Source: Gnetum montanum
Taxonomy: Eukaryota; Streptophyta; Gnetopsida; Gnetales; Gnetaceae
NCBI GenBank assembly: GCA_015680685.1
Contig: MNCI01036181.1
Span: 257,951-317,950, forward strand
Reading direction: 5' to 3'
DNA length: 60,000 bases
A program made the translations under genes and the position numbers. The notes below the pieces were generated by a model, which worked only from the letters and a program-made list of their open reading frames with translations, was not told the origin of the DNA and did no database searches. How positions within the stretch are numbered: position 1 is the first letter of the stretch; each line of letters begins with the position of its first letter. This document shows positions 20,480 to 33,199 of this stretch, piece by piece.

Positions 20480-21200
20480 ACAACATACTCTCCATGTAAG
20501 TGCTGCATACCAATTCATGTGAGAGCATGAAGAAGCATGCTTGGGACTAAGCAATCAAGCAGTAACATTATGTTACCTTATAAATCATGCCATCGCAACT
20601 ATACATCCTGGTGGAAGATAAAGGTAAAGTTTGGTACATACTCATATTTATGGTATAATTGAACAAAAGGTATGCTCAAGTACACAATGCTTGAATAAAG
20701 ATCCATTCAATTTATGACTTCTATTGCAGACACTTAGAAATAATTCTAACTCTAGAAAGGAAAAACTACAAGAGTTCAGCTAAGGGACTAAGAAAACAAA
20801 CTGTGAAACCAAGTGCCCCTATATCTTACTTATAGGCAACAAGAAAAGTTTTGATATCACATGTCCAATATCACTTTGGCATCTCCAATATCTCATATCT
20901 GATATCGAGTATCTGATATCGAGGGTCTAATATTGGGGGTTCAATATCATGTCTCATCAACATGTTACTTTTAGTTTTAATATAAAAGAACCTTCATGCT
21001 TCCATGATGTAAACTCCACATAGAACTAATGATATGGATGGATGTCATGATCTTATTGCATGATACCAAGAAAAAATTGAGAGGCAAATATTAGAGATCA
21101 TAAGCCATGGACAAAATTAGTCTTTTGCTAATCAATCATAACTTTGATAACTCCTTTTCATAATTTTCAAAATTTGTAGTAGCCATTGAACTAAATCTAA
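20480..21200. other. Spacer between elements A and B
   Basis: No coding motif. It should hold the 5' LTR side of A and the 3' LTR side of B, but I could not pair either with a second copy. It contains an array-like stretch of ATATC words at 20855-20965. Confidence 0.45.
20855..20965. repeat. Clustered ATATC/GATATCGAG words
   Basis: The word ATATC (or AATATC/GATATC) occurs about nine times within 110 bp, including GTATCTGATATCGAG and a close neighbour. Spacing is irregular (about 9-19 bp). Confidence 0.6.
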
Positions 21201-21479
21201 AATTTTACATTAGACTAAATAAAAATGAAAATATATAAATAATCAGTAAAATATTTAAAAGGTAAAAATATATAACGAATGTTGTAAAAGAAAATGGTGA
21301 AAAATTATTTATCCTAATCAAGATTTTATGGTTGATGTATATGTGCCCCATAACTAAGTTAAAAGGAACAGATTCAGAAAATAGAGCATGCTTGTTCTTG
21401 ATCATAGGTGTTAGTATTTTAGTTAATTACTTGGAAGTCCATGTATGGTTTAAGTTGCTTTTTGTTAACTAGCATGTTC

Positions 21480-22420
21480 TTTTGAGGGCCTTTTGGATGG
21501 TAAAAAATTGTAACCTTCAAAGAAAAAGTTGAGTGGATAATGTAATCTCCTTCCCATAATGTCTAGAACTTAGTTCATTGCAGCACATGCATGGAATTCC
21601 AATAGATAATATTATCTTTTGGGTTGAATGTAAATTTTTGAATCTATGTGTCTCAATGTTATTTATTAGATGCCTTGTGCAATTCATTCATCATTAGTAC
21701 TGCTCTTTGATTATCATTTAGCATGTTAACTATCATGAATCATTATTTTTATACTAGGTTAATGTCTATGTCAAGTCCACAAGTAGTTATGAGTGTACAT
21801 AGTTTAATTTAAATTGAAAGTTCAAATAATTTTCCATACACTACATCATGGGAAGAGTTTTTTGATCCAATATTTCCTATATTTACTAATTTTTAATGTT
21901 ATAATTTTTATGATTTCTCTATTAGTAACCTCTGCTTGACTATTGTCTTGGTGATAATAGGGTGTTGTGAGTTTATGTAACATCCTCAAGAATTGCATTA
22001 AATTGCAAAAAGTAGAATCTATGAAATGTGTTCTATTGTCTAAAATTAGTTCTCTAGGCACATCAAACATTTTTAACACCTATTGTTAAAAAAATTGAGT
22101 TGTTGTGGTAAATGTAAAATTAGATACAACTACAACTTCAACCCACTTGGTACAATAGTTAATAGTAACAATAATGTAGGCTTTCCCATTAGATATGGAA
22201 GTGATGGGTCCCATGAATTCAATTCTCCAAAGGTTAAAGCACTCTAGTGGTTGAATCCACTATTGGGATGCTTCCATTCTAATTGTCATCAATTCATCTC
22301 GTTGACATATCTTTCACGAATAGGAGAAATGATGATCATCCCTAAAAATTATTAGCCAAAAGTATCATACCATGAGAATCTTTATTACTATTCCTCTTCT
22401 TGTATAGTATCCCCCACAAG
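21480..22420 (-). pseudogene. Integrase of element B
   Basis: The minus-strand ORF 21846-22079 gives FDVPRELILDNRTHF (catalytic Asp kept, following Gly changed to Arg), HKLTTPYYHQ and EVTNREIIKI. Upstream, 22130-22420 has CTKWVEVVVVSNF, FMGPITS and the zinc-finger end with stops. The tail (21480-21680) aligns with 9540-9820 of element A. Confidence 0.8.
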
Positions 22421-22559
22421 GACATTCATGAGCATCTTGGAGAACTCTTAATTGATCTATATTAGGTACACATCATAGTACCAATTCATTAGCATAAACC
22501 TTGTAGAGATTGCCTTCAATCTTCATGTAATGTTTAACTTGGTAAAGAAAGTGTTGTTT

Positions 22560-23030
22560 CCTCATATGATCTCATTTAGTAGGAGTCGTTTGTGTGAGTA
22601 GATATGAGAGAAAATCATCATACCAATTCATGACCTTTGGTGCATGAACTTTGGTGAACTTAGCAAAGAGAAATTCATCTGAAAACTGATTAGATAAAGG
22701 TTCCTCCCTCTCATTGTTGTTACATCTTAACTAAGAAAAATGATTTGCAACTATAATATTAATCCATTTTCTATTCATCATGGTGAGATCAAACTTTTGT
22801 AAGATCATCAACCACCATATAACATGAGGGCTTACAGTTGGTTTGTTCATAAGGAAGTAAATTGTATTATGGTCTATATGTACAAAATTTGGTATCCAAG
22901 CACATGATACTTGATTTTTTCTAAGGCATACACCACCATGATGAGTTATTTTTTAGTGGTGGTATTGTTGATTTGCACACCCACAATGCTTTGGCTTGCA
23001 CAATGAATTTTATATGAATGTTTTTAATTA
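22560..23030 (-). pseudogene. RNase H of element B
   Basis: Minus-strand remnant ending NRKWINIIVANHFS, aligned with NRKGTNSVVADHLSRL in A. Several stops. Confidence 0.65.
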
Positions 23031-24060
23031 TCCATTTATGTAAGAACCACTTCTAAGGCATAGTTAGATGCATTTATCATGATGTGAAATAGTTTAGACC
23101 AATTTGGAGTGCATAGAATTGGAGTATCTATGAGCTTCTTCTTCAAGTGTTGGAATGCTTGTTCACATTTCTTGTTCCATTCAAAGACTACATTCTTCTT
23201 GGCCAATTCTACTAGTGGCTTGGTAATTTTAGATATATTTTCAATGAAGCACATATAGTAACTAGTATGATTAAGGAATGACCTCACATTTTTTATAGTT
23301 TGAGGTTGTATGGTTATTTCTTAAATGAGCCTTAGTTTTTAGGGTCCACCTTAATTTCTTTCCTTGAATCATATGCCCCATGATAATGCCATATCAAAGA
23401 ATCAAGTGGATCTTCTACTAGTTTAGCTATAGGTTTTTCTATATACATTATTTTAATGCCTACTTAAGATAGTCCAATGCCTATTTAAAGTTAGTTTCAT
23501 AGGTGGAGAAGTCATCCATAAAGACTTCCATACTTCCATTCCACTACCATTATGCTTCTAGAAGATGGTTAGGGCTAGGTATTGGAAAGTTTCATGAGCA
23601 TTATAGAGGTTAAATGATATCTTTTCATATGCAAAAATTCCCCAGGGACTTGTGAAAGTTGTCTTGGACTAGTCTTTTGGTGTAATTTGGATTTGATTAT
23701 AGCCACTATATTCATCTAGAAAACCATAGTAATTATGTCCTGCAATTCTATCCAATGCTTGGTGCATAAATGACAATAGAAAATGATCTTTAAATATGGC
23801 CATGTTCAATATCCTAAAGTCTATACAAATCCTCCATTATCCTCCTTTATTTGACATAACAATGAGTGGAATTATCCACTAACTATCTACCATAGGTTAG
23901 ATGTATCCTTATTTAAGAAGTTTTTCAACTTCATTTTTGATAACCTACTTCACTTTTAAATTTAGTCTCCTTTATGGTTACATATTTGGTTTGATGGTGG
24001 AGTCTATATATATTCAGTATTAGCATATTTGGAAATCTATTTCAATCAATATATTATATG
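23030..24060 (-). pseudogene. Reverse transcriptase of element B
   Basis: The minus-strand ORF 23036-23287 gives the RT thumb/connection FLNHTSYYMCFIENISKITKPLVEL and the start of RNase H. Near 23500-23525 the reading MEVFMDDFSTY shows an intact catalytic pair of Asp residues. The remaining motifs (VLPKKG-type and CIDF-type regions at 23820-23900) are present with stops. Confidence 0.8.
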
Positions 24061-24229
24061 ATCAAGGAAATATTTTTAGCAACTTCCCCTTTTGTTCTTT
24101 AGTAAGATTGACATTGATGATTACCACCTTACCATTATCAAGAAATACACACTCTAGAGTTATCAATAAATATTTAAATTTAAGGGGTTCTTGTTTAAAA
24201 TTTTCAAAAATTTCCATCTCTTCCAAATC

Positions 24230-24950
24230 CATTTTTGCTTCAGTGTGAAAGAGCTAATACTAAATTTGCTCCATTTCATCCATCTTATTGATATAAGTAC
24301 TTATAAGAAGTTTAATTGATTCCATCCACATTATTGAATTAGAGTTATAATATATTATTAGTCATTAGCTATCCTCTTATTTTTTTGCTACTACATATAA
24401 GAATCTTTAGATTTCTAATGTTTTAGCATACTTTTTACATGCTGTGGTGGATGTGCTTTTTATGGCCCAAATGTTTTTGCACATAATGACACCCTGTGTC
24501 AATGTATGTGATGCATATGATCATCTTCTGTTTCACTTTTCCAATGTCATTTTCCTTGGAAATTTCTAAGGAAAGGTCTTTGATCTTGAACTTGGCATTA
24601 ATTATGCTTAGCCAAGTCCTTTCCAAGATAATTAGGAAGTTCCCCTTATATTTGTTCACATGGATTACTAGGAAATTCATTCTATTGACAATCTAGAAAT
24701 GATGATCACACTATCCTCCATCAATCCTAAGAAAATAGTGATGTATTAATTAGTGAGCTCTAACTTGATATTACATTTTTTTAGTGGAGGCATGTTTCAC
24801 GTTTTAGAGATCTCTTGGAAGATTAAGTTTACCCTAGAACTTAAGTTTAGTAGGGATTTCAATAGAACATTTTCTAAACTTTGTAAGCGGATTAGAGGAC
24901 TTTTAGGATTAGATCTACTCCTGAAAAGGTATCCTACCTTAATTTAATTG
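24230..24950 (-). pseudogene. Aspartic protease of element B
   Basis: The minus-strand ORF 24435-24680 gives MNFLVIHVNKYKGNF, LIILERTWLSIINAKFKI and LSLEISKEN, aligned with FLVIQVNNCKGDFPIIMGREWLSMIDA of element A. The active-site half further upstream is too decayed to read cleanly. Confidence 0.72.
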
Positions 24951-25079
24951 GTGACTACATGAGTTAAGATGATAGTATGCACATCCTAGGATCTTTGGTT
25001 TGAAGGTGACTTGCTAATGATTTTCAAATAACTTTATAACAAATTAGTAGCCATAAATTCCTACAAGGGTTTAGGTAGA

Positions 25080-26030
25080 CTATTGGATCTAAAGAAATCC
25101 CTTATCCTAGGCTTATGCTTAGAACCACTTAAATTGTAATCTATGGTGGAATTTCATCTTTCATAGGTAGTGTAGGTGGCAAGGTAGTGAAATTAAAAGG
25201 TGTAGAGTGTTGTGGTGGATAATGAAAAGAATAAGTGAAAGGATATTTGGCTCATGGATTAGTTACTTTATGATATCCAAGGGGGTAATAATATTGAGAA
25301 AAAGAAGCATGGCTTGTAGAGCCACTAAGAGATACAAGTTGTTTGACATAATATCCATATGGGTTTGGTTAATGTTAAGGATATTGCTACCTTGGTGGTA
25401 GCATTCTCCATGACTGTGGACTATTCCATTGATGATAATGATCATGAGGTTGAGATGGCACTTCACTTGAAAAATATTATTATTAGTAGAATTGCTACGG
25501 ATAACTTTCTTGTAGATAAGGTAATCTCCTGTGTGGTAGTGTTTTTGCAAATTTTGAATTCAAGGCATAAACCATAGCTTCTTATAGATGTGATAGTATA
25601 CAACAATATCCCTTGGAATGTTCATATTAGTGAATGTCATACTCTTCTTCCTCTATCTCAGAATCTGCAACCTTGTTAACTACTATAGCCTTACCTTTCT
25701 ACTGATAAAAGTCCTTTCCTATATCCTTTCTTCTCATTCTATTCTTATCTCAGCTTCCCTAATTTATCTTCTTCTCCATAATATTTAGAGATATTTTGAA
25801 CCTCTCATAAAAGAAGTTCCACATTCTATCCATCATGGTTGATATCTCTATGAGAAATTTTTTGGATTGGTAAGATTTTTATTTGTACTACTTTGTCTAG
25901 TGATGCTTCCTCCTTAGGATTGTAAAAACATACCTTCCTTCTATGAATGGAGGGATCTTTGTTGTAATTCTCTATACCTTCTCTCTTTTTGAGTTCTCCT
26001 TTCCTCATGGATTTTGATTGATGAACCTAT
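25080..26030 (-). pseudogene. gag: Gag remnant of element B
   Basis: The ORF 25826-26008 (minus) gives KGELKKREGIENYNKDPSIHRRK and then KEEASLDKVVQIKILPIQK, matching A at 19150-19320. The rest is decayed. A His/Tyr/Asn-rich frame at 25263-25550 (minus) lies within it and may be part of the Gag-protease connector. Sequence similarity to A stops near 26030. Confidence 0.6.
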
Positions 26031-26094
26031 GGATCCAATGGGCCCACATTTGGATTCATAACCCAAATTATGAACTCAATTTTCTATAATTTTC

Positions 26095-26650
26095 AAAAAA
26101 CTTTAGAGTCAAAATTTTTCTAATTGTTGGAGCTCAGGCATAAAAATTTGTCTTAGTGTTGGATTTAACATAGGTTATAATTTTTCTAAGTATTAGAGTC
26201 TAGAATCAAAATTTTTCTAGGTATTGGAGGTAGAGGTCTAGCATCCAAATTTTTATAAGTATTAAATTTGGTGTAGATCAGATTTTTTCTATATGTTGGA
26301 GCTCCAACATTAAAATTTTTCTATGTGTTGGAATTAGAGATTTGGCAAAATTTTTTCTAAGTGTTGAAGGTAATGGAATGTTATATTTGGTTTCCTTTAG
26401 TACTATAACATAAAATGACCTAAAAGAAGCGTTGTAAGACACATGTATAGCCTTTAGAGTCCTCCAAGTATCATTAGGTAGCATATTCCAACTTTTTGAC
26501 ATCAATTCTAATAACTTTGAAAAAATCCCAAAATTGGTCAAAAATTTCTCTAAGTTTTATTAATGTGGAGTCAAAATGTTTCTAAGTATGATTAATGCTA
26601 CATAAAAATATTTCTAGGTATAGAATGATGTTGGACCTCAAAATCAAGAT
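26095..26650. repeat. Degenerate AATTTTTCTAAGTGTTGGA repeat
   Basis: A word close to AATTTTTCTAAGTGTTGGA recurs about ten times (for example around 26110, 26200, 26215, 26280, 26320, 26350, 26540 and 26580) at irregular spacing of about 40-70 bp. Unit bodies between the words are diverged. It begins right where similarity to element B ends. Confidence 0.65.
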
Positions 26651-29600
26651 TAACATGCAAGATCAAAGAGTTAGTTGATATTGGACATGAAATATTAGAA
26701 TCAAAATTAAAAGAAAAAAAATGATGTAGGGTTTTGAAGCCAAAGGTCAAACTTGCCATTTTTGTACTTGTGTTAATTTCAAACAACTTGCTAAAATTCC
26801 AAGTTTGGTTTTAGCAATCCTAAATTAAACTTGGAAACTCTAGGCCTATAAATACAAGATTGAAACACAAGTTTTGGATTTGAAACTTTTGATTAGATCT
26901 TTTAGTTAGATGGTTGGATTTTTGGAGATATAACAAAGTAGGGATATTTGAAGACTTGGTTGGATTTTTCAAGACTTGAAAGCACTATTCAAATTTTAAG
27001 AGATTTTGAGCATGAGCACTTACCACCACTGTGACACCCACATGCTTCTTAGCCACCTTTAATACTTTCTACACCTTCTACATCACTTTGAGAGATAGAA
27101 TTTTTAAGCTTTCATGTCACTTTCTAGAGTTATAATTTTTTTTAGCTCCTTCATAAATAACTATAATCTTGACCAAAATAGCCCCATTTTCTCTTGAAAT
27201 TCATTTTAGATCATATCTATAGCTTCTCTTTCCATCATCCAACACTCTAGAGGTTCAATTCCATCCTTCGAATGTATACTTTACTCCAAATATGAGATTC
27301 TTTTATTATTTTTGTCACACAGATTTTTCTCCCATCATTTGTACTTTGGCCCTTCATAGGAGGTGAATTATTTATTTTTTTCTTTCTTTGTTTTAATCAA
27401 TAGAGCATTCACATCTGAGATCATTCCCCATATTTGCACAATCTCTCTATTTTTACACTTACGTACATTCTACACTTGGTTAATTTTTTCTCTATCATTC
27501 ATTATCTTATTTTTTAGTCACGTAAAAATTATATAGTTTTCAACATTTCACACATAGCCAATTGTCAACATTCTATGCTCAACCTTTCTCTCACATCAAA
27601 GCTTGGCTCACGTCAAAATTTATCTCGTGTCAAAACTTTGCTCACATCAAAATTATAGTTTGAAGATTGTACTTTCTTTACCTATACTTTATACTTCATT
27701 TTTATTTTAATATTTACAATTTATTCTACACTTATTTTATTCTCTAAAAATCTATACTTAGTCAAATTCTTAGCATTTTATACTTAGTCAATTTTTTAGC
27801 ATTTTACACTAAGCCATTTTTCCACATAGAAATTTTATTTTTTTGGAGAGGAATATTATGTCATTTTCACTACACAATAATATTTATATCTTAAGATTTA
27901 CGTCCTTTTATAGAAGTCCAATGCTAAATTTTTATTTCATCTCACATATTTCATTCTATAGTTAGTCAAATTTTTAGCCTTCTACACTTAGCCATTTTTC
28001 AATGTAAAAAATTAATTATTTGAAGAGAGGATTGAAACCATTTCTCTCACATCAAACCTATAGTGTTTTTAATTTTTTATGGTTTCTATTCATATTTTTC
28101 ATTTTATTTTTATTTCATTATTCATATCTTATTCTACACTTATTTTATTTTAACAATAATCCATACTTAAAGATTTTTTGAATGATTTTACACTTGGTCA
28201 ATTTTTGGGATTAAAAACTTTATGTTTTTCATCATTGCCTATCATTCCTAGAATGTGTATGAAAGGTTAAGTTTGTATCTAATTAAAGGATTCATACCTC
28301 TTCATTTCATAAACGTTGATTTAGCAAGAGATACATCAATCTAAAGACCATATATAATAATTTACTAGGTATCTCAACACTTAGTTCAAGGAGGTTTCCT
28401 TCCAAATGTTTAAAGAACATTACTACAAGAACATTTTTGGTGCTAGAAGGAAGACCAATAGCATTTATAGTGGTTTGAATTTATTTCCTAGCATCCTATA
28501 GGTTCTTTTCAACACTTAGAATTTTTCTCTTCTAGAACTTTTACTTAGTTTTATTTTTTGTTCTTGTTTGTAATTGATCTTTATTTCTTTTTCAAAGTTT
28601 TTGTAGGAGAATCTCATTGACATCATTATAAGGCCTGGAAAATTTGGTGTTGGAAAACCAAAAATACTAGCATGAGATAGTTTATCCCCGAATCCTATAA
28701 GTTTCAAAAAAGGATTTTAAGCATCCTAAATGGTTTGGTGGATTTCTTAGGGACTTAAAATCTATAATGAGCATATCTAATGAAAATGGAAAAATAAAGT
28801 ACAACATGTAGGAATTAAAGATAGATCAAGAGAGTGATGAACACTAAATACAAGAAAAGTGAGAATTGCAAAAAGAGTATTAATGTAGTAAAAAAAGAAG
28901 AACACTGTGCAAGGACAAGTTTAGAAGATATAGATCAGAGGCTTCAAGGAAGCCTAAAATAAGCAATTATCCCTAGGAATCTATTATAGGTTGTAGAGTG
29001 TGTCTTGTACTTGGGCTACAATAGCTTTTCCCATGATCTACACTTTAAATGTTGTTGAAGATTTGCTGTTGGGAGAGATTTTCACTAAAAAATGGTGTTG
29101 GAAAGGCTACAAAATCTACAACTCTACTCTATTATTTCTCTCTAGGGGATTTGATCTACCAAATTCTTGAAATTGGCTATAAATCTAGGTTAAAGAGGCT
29201 ATGATTTGATTAGTTATAGTTTCATACACTTACATGAGTGTTACAAGCTATGTGTAACATAAATATGTAGCTTATAAGTTAGTCTACTTGTCTTTTAGGC
29301 TAAGATTGCTAGCATATTTTTCTTTTAGGTTGAAAATGCTAGTGTATTTAGCATTTTCACCATCCAAAATTCTAGTCATATAAGAAAATTTTGCTACCTA
29401 TGTAGCATATTTACATTTTAGGCCTCTTATAAGCTAGCTTAAATGAGATTTACAACTTATAAGAAATCTTAAATGACATTTATAGCTTGTATGCAGTATA
29501 TTATTTTTTATATGTTAAGAATTGCAGGAATTTTAGCTAAAATAAGGCTATCAAATGTTATTTTTGATAGAACAATAGATAATTATTTTTTCCTTTTAAT

Positions 29601-30780
29601 TTTCATTTGTTACATTGGAAATTTGGCTATTTAGGGTTATCATGCAAAATTGCAAATTATCCCTGAGGTATTTCAATGGCCTCTCTTTGTTGAGGTTTTG
29701 ATGATTGACTTAAAAGACATAAAAAAAGAATGTGAAACACTATTGTGAATTCATCACCAATGCTTCCCCATGCACTTGATTGTGTAGCTATTGAACCATG
29801 TTAAGGAGTGTTCATGATGCTGAGATAAGGTCATGATAGGATGTTGAGAGTTTAGGATGAGATAAAGATTATAATGGTTATCAAGGGGGTTAACAAGGAA
29901 TTCCAAATGTTGACATTATGACTATTGAAAGGGTAGTGACATGCTTATTGTATGAAGAAGTCTTCATGCTATGGAGTGCTAGTTACTTGATAATCCAAGG
30001 AGCAATCAACACTTTGTAACAAGGCTTATTTGGTCATTTGACTCTTTCTTTCTCTCTATTCTTTTTTACTTTGCTTTAGTGTTCTAGCTTAGTTTTTGCT
30101 AAAATTCTACAATTTTTCATGGAAAATTTGGCAGTGTAGATGTTTTCCCAATCATGGGTTATCAATGTATTGGATGCTTGAAGATGCCTAATGTAGTGTA
30201 GAAGAATCCTAGGATATGTTTTAAATTTTTTAAATGTTTTATCAGTTTTTCCAAAATATTTTCTTATAGTAGTCAATGCACTACAAACTAGTGTTTTTGG
30301 TGAAAATTCTAGCCAAAAATTAGCAGAGTTAGAGTCTTTTTCGCACTTTAATTACAAACTTTTTGGCTAGTTTTGGTTACCTAACATATGTTCTATGTAT
30401 TTTCAATTAAAAAAAATTTTAAAAAAGTTTTTTAGTGTTTTTTCCTAAGCTTGGTTTTTGTCCTTCTTGGTTTCTAATTTTGATGTCCTGATGATTTTAA
30501 TGTTTTGCTTCTATGTAGTAGGCCTTTGGTACTTATAGTTGTGAATTTGATGACAAAGTTGATGCTAATGATTCTCATCCTACTATGGTTTAATTTTGGT
30601 TGTTGATGGACTAGCTACATCTTGTTATGCTCTTCTTTGTTTTACTATTATAGTTATTTTCATTTGGCTACAATGGTCATAGAGACCATGTATTTTTCTT
30701 GTATGTTGCATAGTGCAACTATAGCTATAGACATATGGATATTTTGGTGTTCTTTGGTTATTTTCACACTCTGTGACTAC
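26651..30780. other. AT-rich unassigned region
   Basis: No reading frame with a recognisable motif. Between 27470 and 28210 a word close to CACTTAGTCAATTTTTAGC recurs about six times. From about 29240 to 29560 words such as TGCTAGCATATTT and AGCTTATAAG recur. These are probably remains of LTRs or leaders of old elements, but I cannot pair them. Confidence 0.5.
27470..28210. repeat. Degenerate CACTTAGTCAATTTTTAGC repeat
   Basis: Related words occur near 27475, 27750, 27780, 27815, 27960 and 28190, together with repeated CTCACATCAAA words at 27590-27660. Irregular spacing; too diverged for a firm unit length. Confidence 0.45.
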
Positions 30781-31329
30781 ATCTGCTATTTCATTTAAAA
30801 ATTTGCTTTTGTATATTTTTTATATTTTATATTTTTTAAAGGTTGTGAGTAAGACTATGAAATAAAACTTTGGTAATAAAATTAAAAATTAAACAAATGT
30901 AGAAAGAAAGGCCACAAGTGTACCAATTTTAGACCTTGGTAGGCCACTAGTTTTAGGCCCTAGTAGGCCATGTTGTTGTAAGTTTTAGGCCATGGAGGAC
31001 CATGATGTTACCATTTTTGGCATTAGTAGGACATCAATAGTTTTTCTCATAAGCATGAGATAATCCTTATAGAAAATAGAGGAATGGAATGAACATGGAA
31101 ACATGATATAAGGCTATGAAAATAGGCACACAATGATTAATGAAGAAAGGGATAAGATATTGACTACAGATATGTTGCTTGATCCTTGATATATCTAGGA
31201 ATGCCTTGGTTGTATATTCATCATTCTTCCTACTCAATATGGAAATCAATAGGTTCTTTCATTGATCATTTAACCTATTAGAGTTGGCATTAACATTGTT
31301 ATTAATCTTATTTTCATAGGCCCCATCTT

Positions 31330-32031
31330 AAGTTTCAAGAGGAATCTTGAAACTCCACCTCCAAACCCTATTCAATGTTGACATTGTTAACACATGGTAA
31401 ACACATGTTGTCCTTGCAAACAACTTTACCACCTTTGTATGGTAGGTGGATATCTTAGTATATAGAATATGAGACTACTTGAAGCTTTACTAACCATGGT
31501 CTTCCTAGGATCAATTTGGAGCCAAGTGTCTCTTCAACCACTAGAAAGCTAGTGGTTGTTCGAAATTGTTTCTTGGCTATGAAATCCAAGGAGATATAAC
31601 CTCAAATCACTACTTGTGACTCATTAAATGACTTCACTATTGAGGTAGTGATTTATTGAATCTTTTGGTTATGACTATTTCCCAATAATGGTGTAATGTA
31701 TCATATTGGTTGCCACCCCATCATCCACATGAACATAATGAACCTTATACCTACCAACACATATGGTAATGAGAAGAGGGATGGATAACACTTCTCTATT
31801 TTATGAGTCAATCTTCACCTCACTATCACAAAATTTAAGCATGGGTTGATGCCCATTTTCCTTAAGTGATGCTTGATCAATGATAGAGTTGATTGATTCT
31901 TTGTTGATGGGCATGCCTCTTCTCACAAGAATAAAAGCTAACACTTGAGCTAGTGCATCTCTATGAATAGGAGAAGTCATGACTAGGTTGTATAGGCTCA
32001 ATGATATGTTCTTTTTTTTTTGAGTAACCAT
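31330..32031 (-). pseudogene. Protease of Gag-protease copy 2
   Basis: The minus-strand ORF 31801-32031 gives SLYNLVMTSPIHRDALAQVL, the leader seen in the first copy. The active site follows at 31705-31731 as HVDDGVATNMI, and the distal motif SKLILGRPWL with LPYKGGKVV at about 31380-31540. Stops and probably one frameshift break it. Like the first copy it has D-D-G rather than D-S/T-G. Confidence 0.75.
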
Positions 32032-32339
32032 TTGGCTTGTTTCATTGTTGTGAGGAAATTATTTCCTTTGGTGTATGACCTTTTTACCTTGGTAATCTTA
32101 ATTTCCTTCACTCCTCCTAGGAATTTTGGCTTAGGTTTCAATGTATATGTGTTGGATCCCTTGTTCATGGGTTTTTACATTCAAAAGTTTTATTGTTGGA
32201 TGCCTTCAATGGGCTTCATTATTGGTTTGGCAATAGGTTATTTTCATCATCATTGTGATGTGATCTCTTTCTAATCATTGAGTTATTTTCCACTATAGGT
32301 AAGCCTTGGTTAGGTCTATTATAGGTTTACTTATAAATA

Positions 32340-32560
32340 GCAGAGGAACCCTAATAATGAAAGGTTTCCTAGCCTTATAGGAATTGGTAATGTTTTTCTT
32401 CAGTCCTGATATTGATGCTACTAAATATGGGACTTGTATAACAAAAGGCTTATTAGGGGCCATGGGTAGTGATACTTGTTTGATGAATGTTTCTCTAGGC
32501 TTTAGGTTTTATGACTGTGATGGTATCTTAACAAAAAATGGTTTTCTAGGAGGACTAGAT
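32340..32560 (-). pseudogene. KVPP-type linker of copy 2
   Basis: The minus strand reads KPFIIRVP (32344-32367), KPFVIQVP (about 32429-32452), a decayed TFIKQVSLP unit (about 32470-32500) and KPFFVKIP (32522-32545). The same kind of unit occurs six times in the first copy. Confidence 0.68.
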
Positions 32561-32619
32561 TGAGTGGATATTGTGAACGAGCCTACAATGTAAGAATTGT
32601 TATTAGTTCTTGGAGAGTT

Positions 32620-32910
32620 GGGCTCATTCAACAAAAACTCTCCATGGTCAATAATCTTTTGAAGATCATCCTTCAATGCTAGGAAAAATTCATATCATGA
32701 CTAACTAGTTGATGATAATGGCAAGACCTGTCAATCCTAAAGTGCTTTCATAGTCTTGGATTATCTTCAGTTTTTATTGTTGGATCTCTAGATATGTTAC
32801 AAAGATGATCATGAATTTTGTGAGCTTCCTCAAAAGTTTTTTATGTTAAATTCAATTATCTTTAAGCAACTATTCTAAGAGCTTAGAGGGCTTCATAAGC
32901 ACAAAATGCT
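32620..32910 (-). pseudogene. gag: Gag C-terminal fragment of copy 2
   Basis: The minus strand gives KPSKLLE, then DPTIKTEDNPRL, CHYHQLVSHDMNFFLALKDDLQKIIDHGE. It matches the first copy (RPSKLLEKLL and CHYHQMSDHNTNNCHALQDDLQ) and copy 3 (37610-37760). It breaks off at about 32910. Confidence 0.72.
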
Positions 32911-33199
32911 AATCCACCACTTAAGCTTCTTCAACCAATATCACATATGCCACAAAATTAATCACCATAAGTGTCACTATCATTTCTTCTATCTATGAAA
33001 CATGTACCCTAGTATAATGCATCTCAAATTCCTATGCTAGTCACTATACCATTACAACCATTTTTACCCTCTCACAATTCCATTTTGGATAATCCTACTC
33101 TTCCATCAGTTCTTCATGTTTCACTTGAACTAATGCTCTTTTTGCATGACCTTATGTCTACACTCTAGGTGAATGAAGACTAAATGTGAATAGTCATAG

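Larger units (their letters stand above)
21200..26030 (-). mobile_element. Athila-like element B, decayed second copy
   Basis: The same order of domains as element A on the same strand (Gag at the high end, integrase at the low end), with matching sequence at protein and partly at DNA level. No LTRs were found. Gag appears cut off near 26030, where unrelated repeat DNA begins, so the copy is probably truncated at its 5' side. The RT active site is kept (MDD), unlike A. Confidence 0.78.
30780..32910 (-). mobile_element. Gag-protease family copy 2, truncated
   Basis: Minus strand. In order from high to low coordinate: Gag C-terminal knuckle region, KVPP-type linker, MSLYDLV-type leader, protease and a 3' non-coding part. 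The non-coding part (30900-31010) is antisense to 39620-39690 of copy 3 (shared GGCC-ACTAGT-TAGGCC pattern). The Gag core is missing because the element ends at about 32910, against an oppositely oriented gag fragment. No LTRs were identified. Confidence 0.72.

Noticed and set aside
24496-24947. Plus-strand ORFs within element B protease
   Set aside because: They mirror the minus-strand protease remnant and show no domain.
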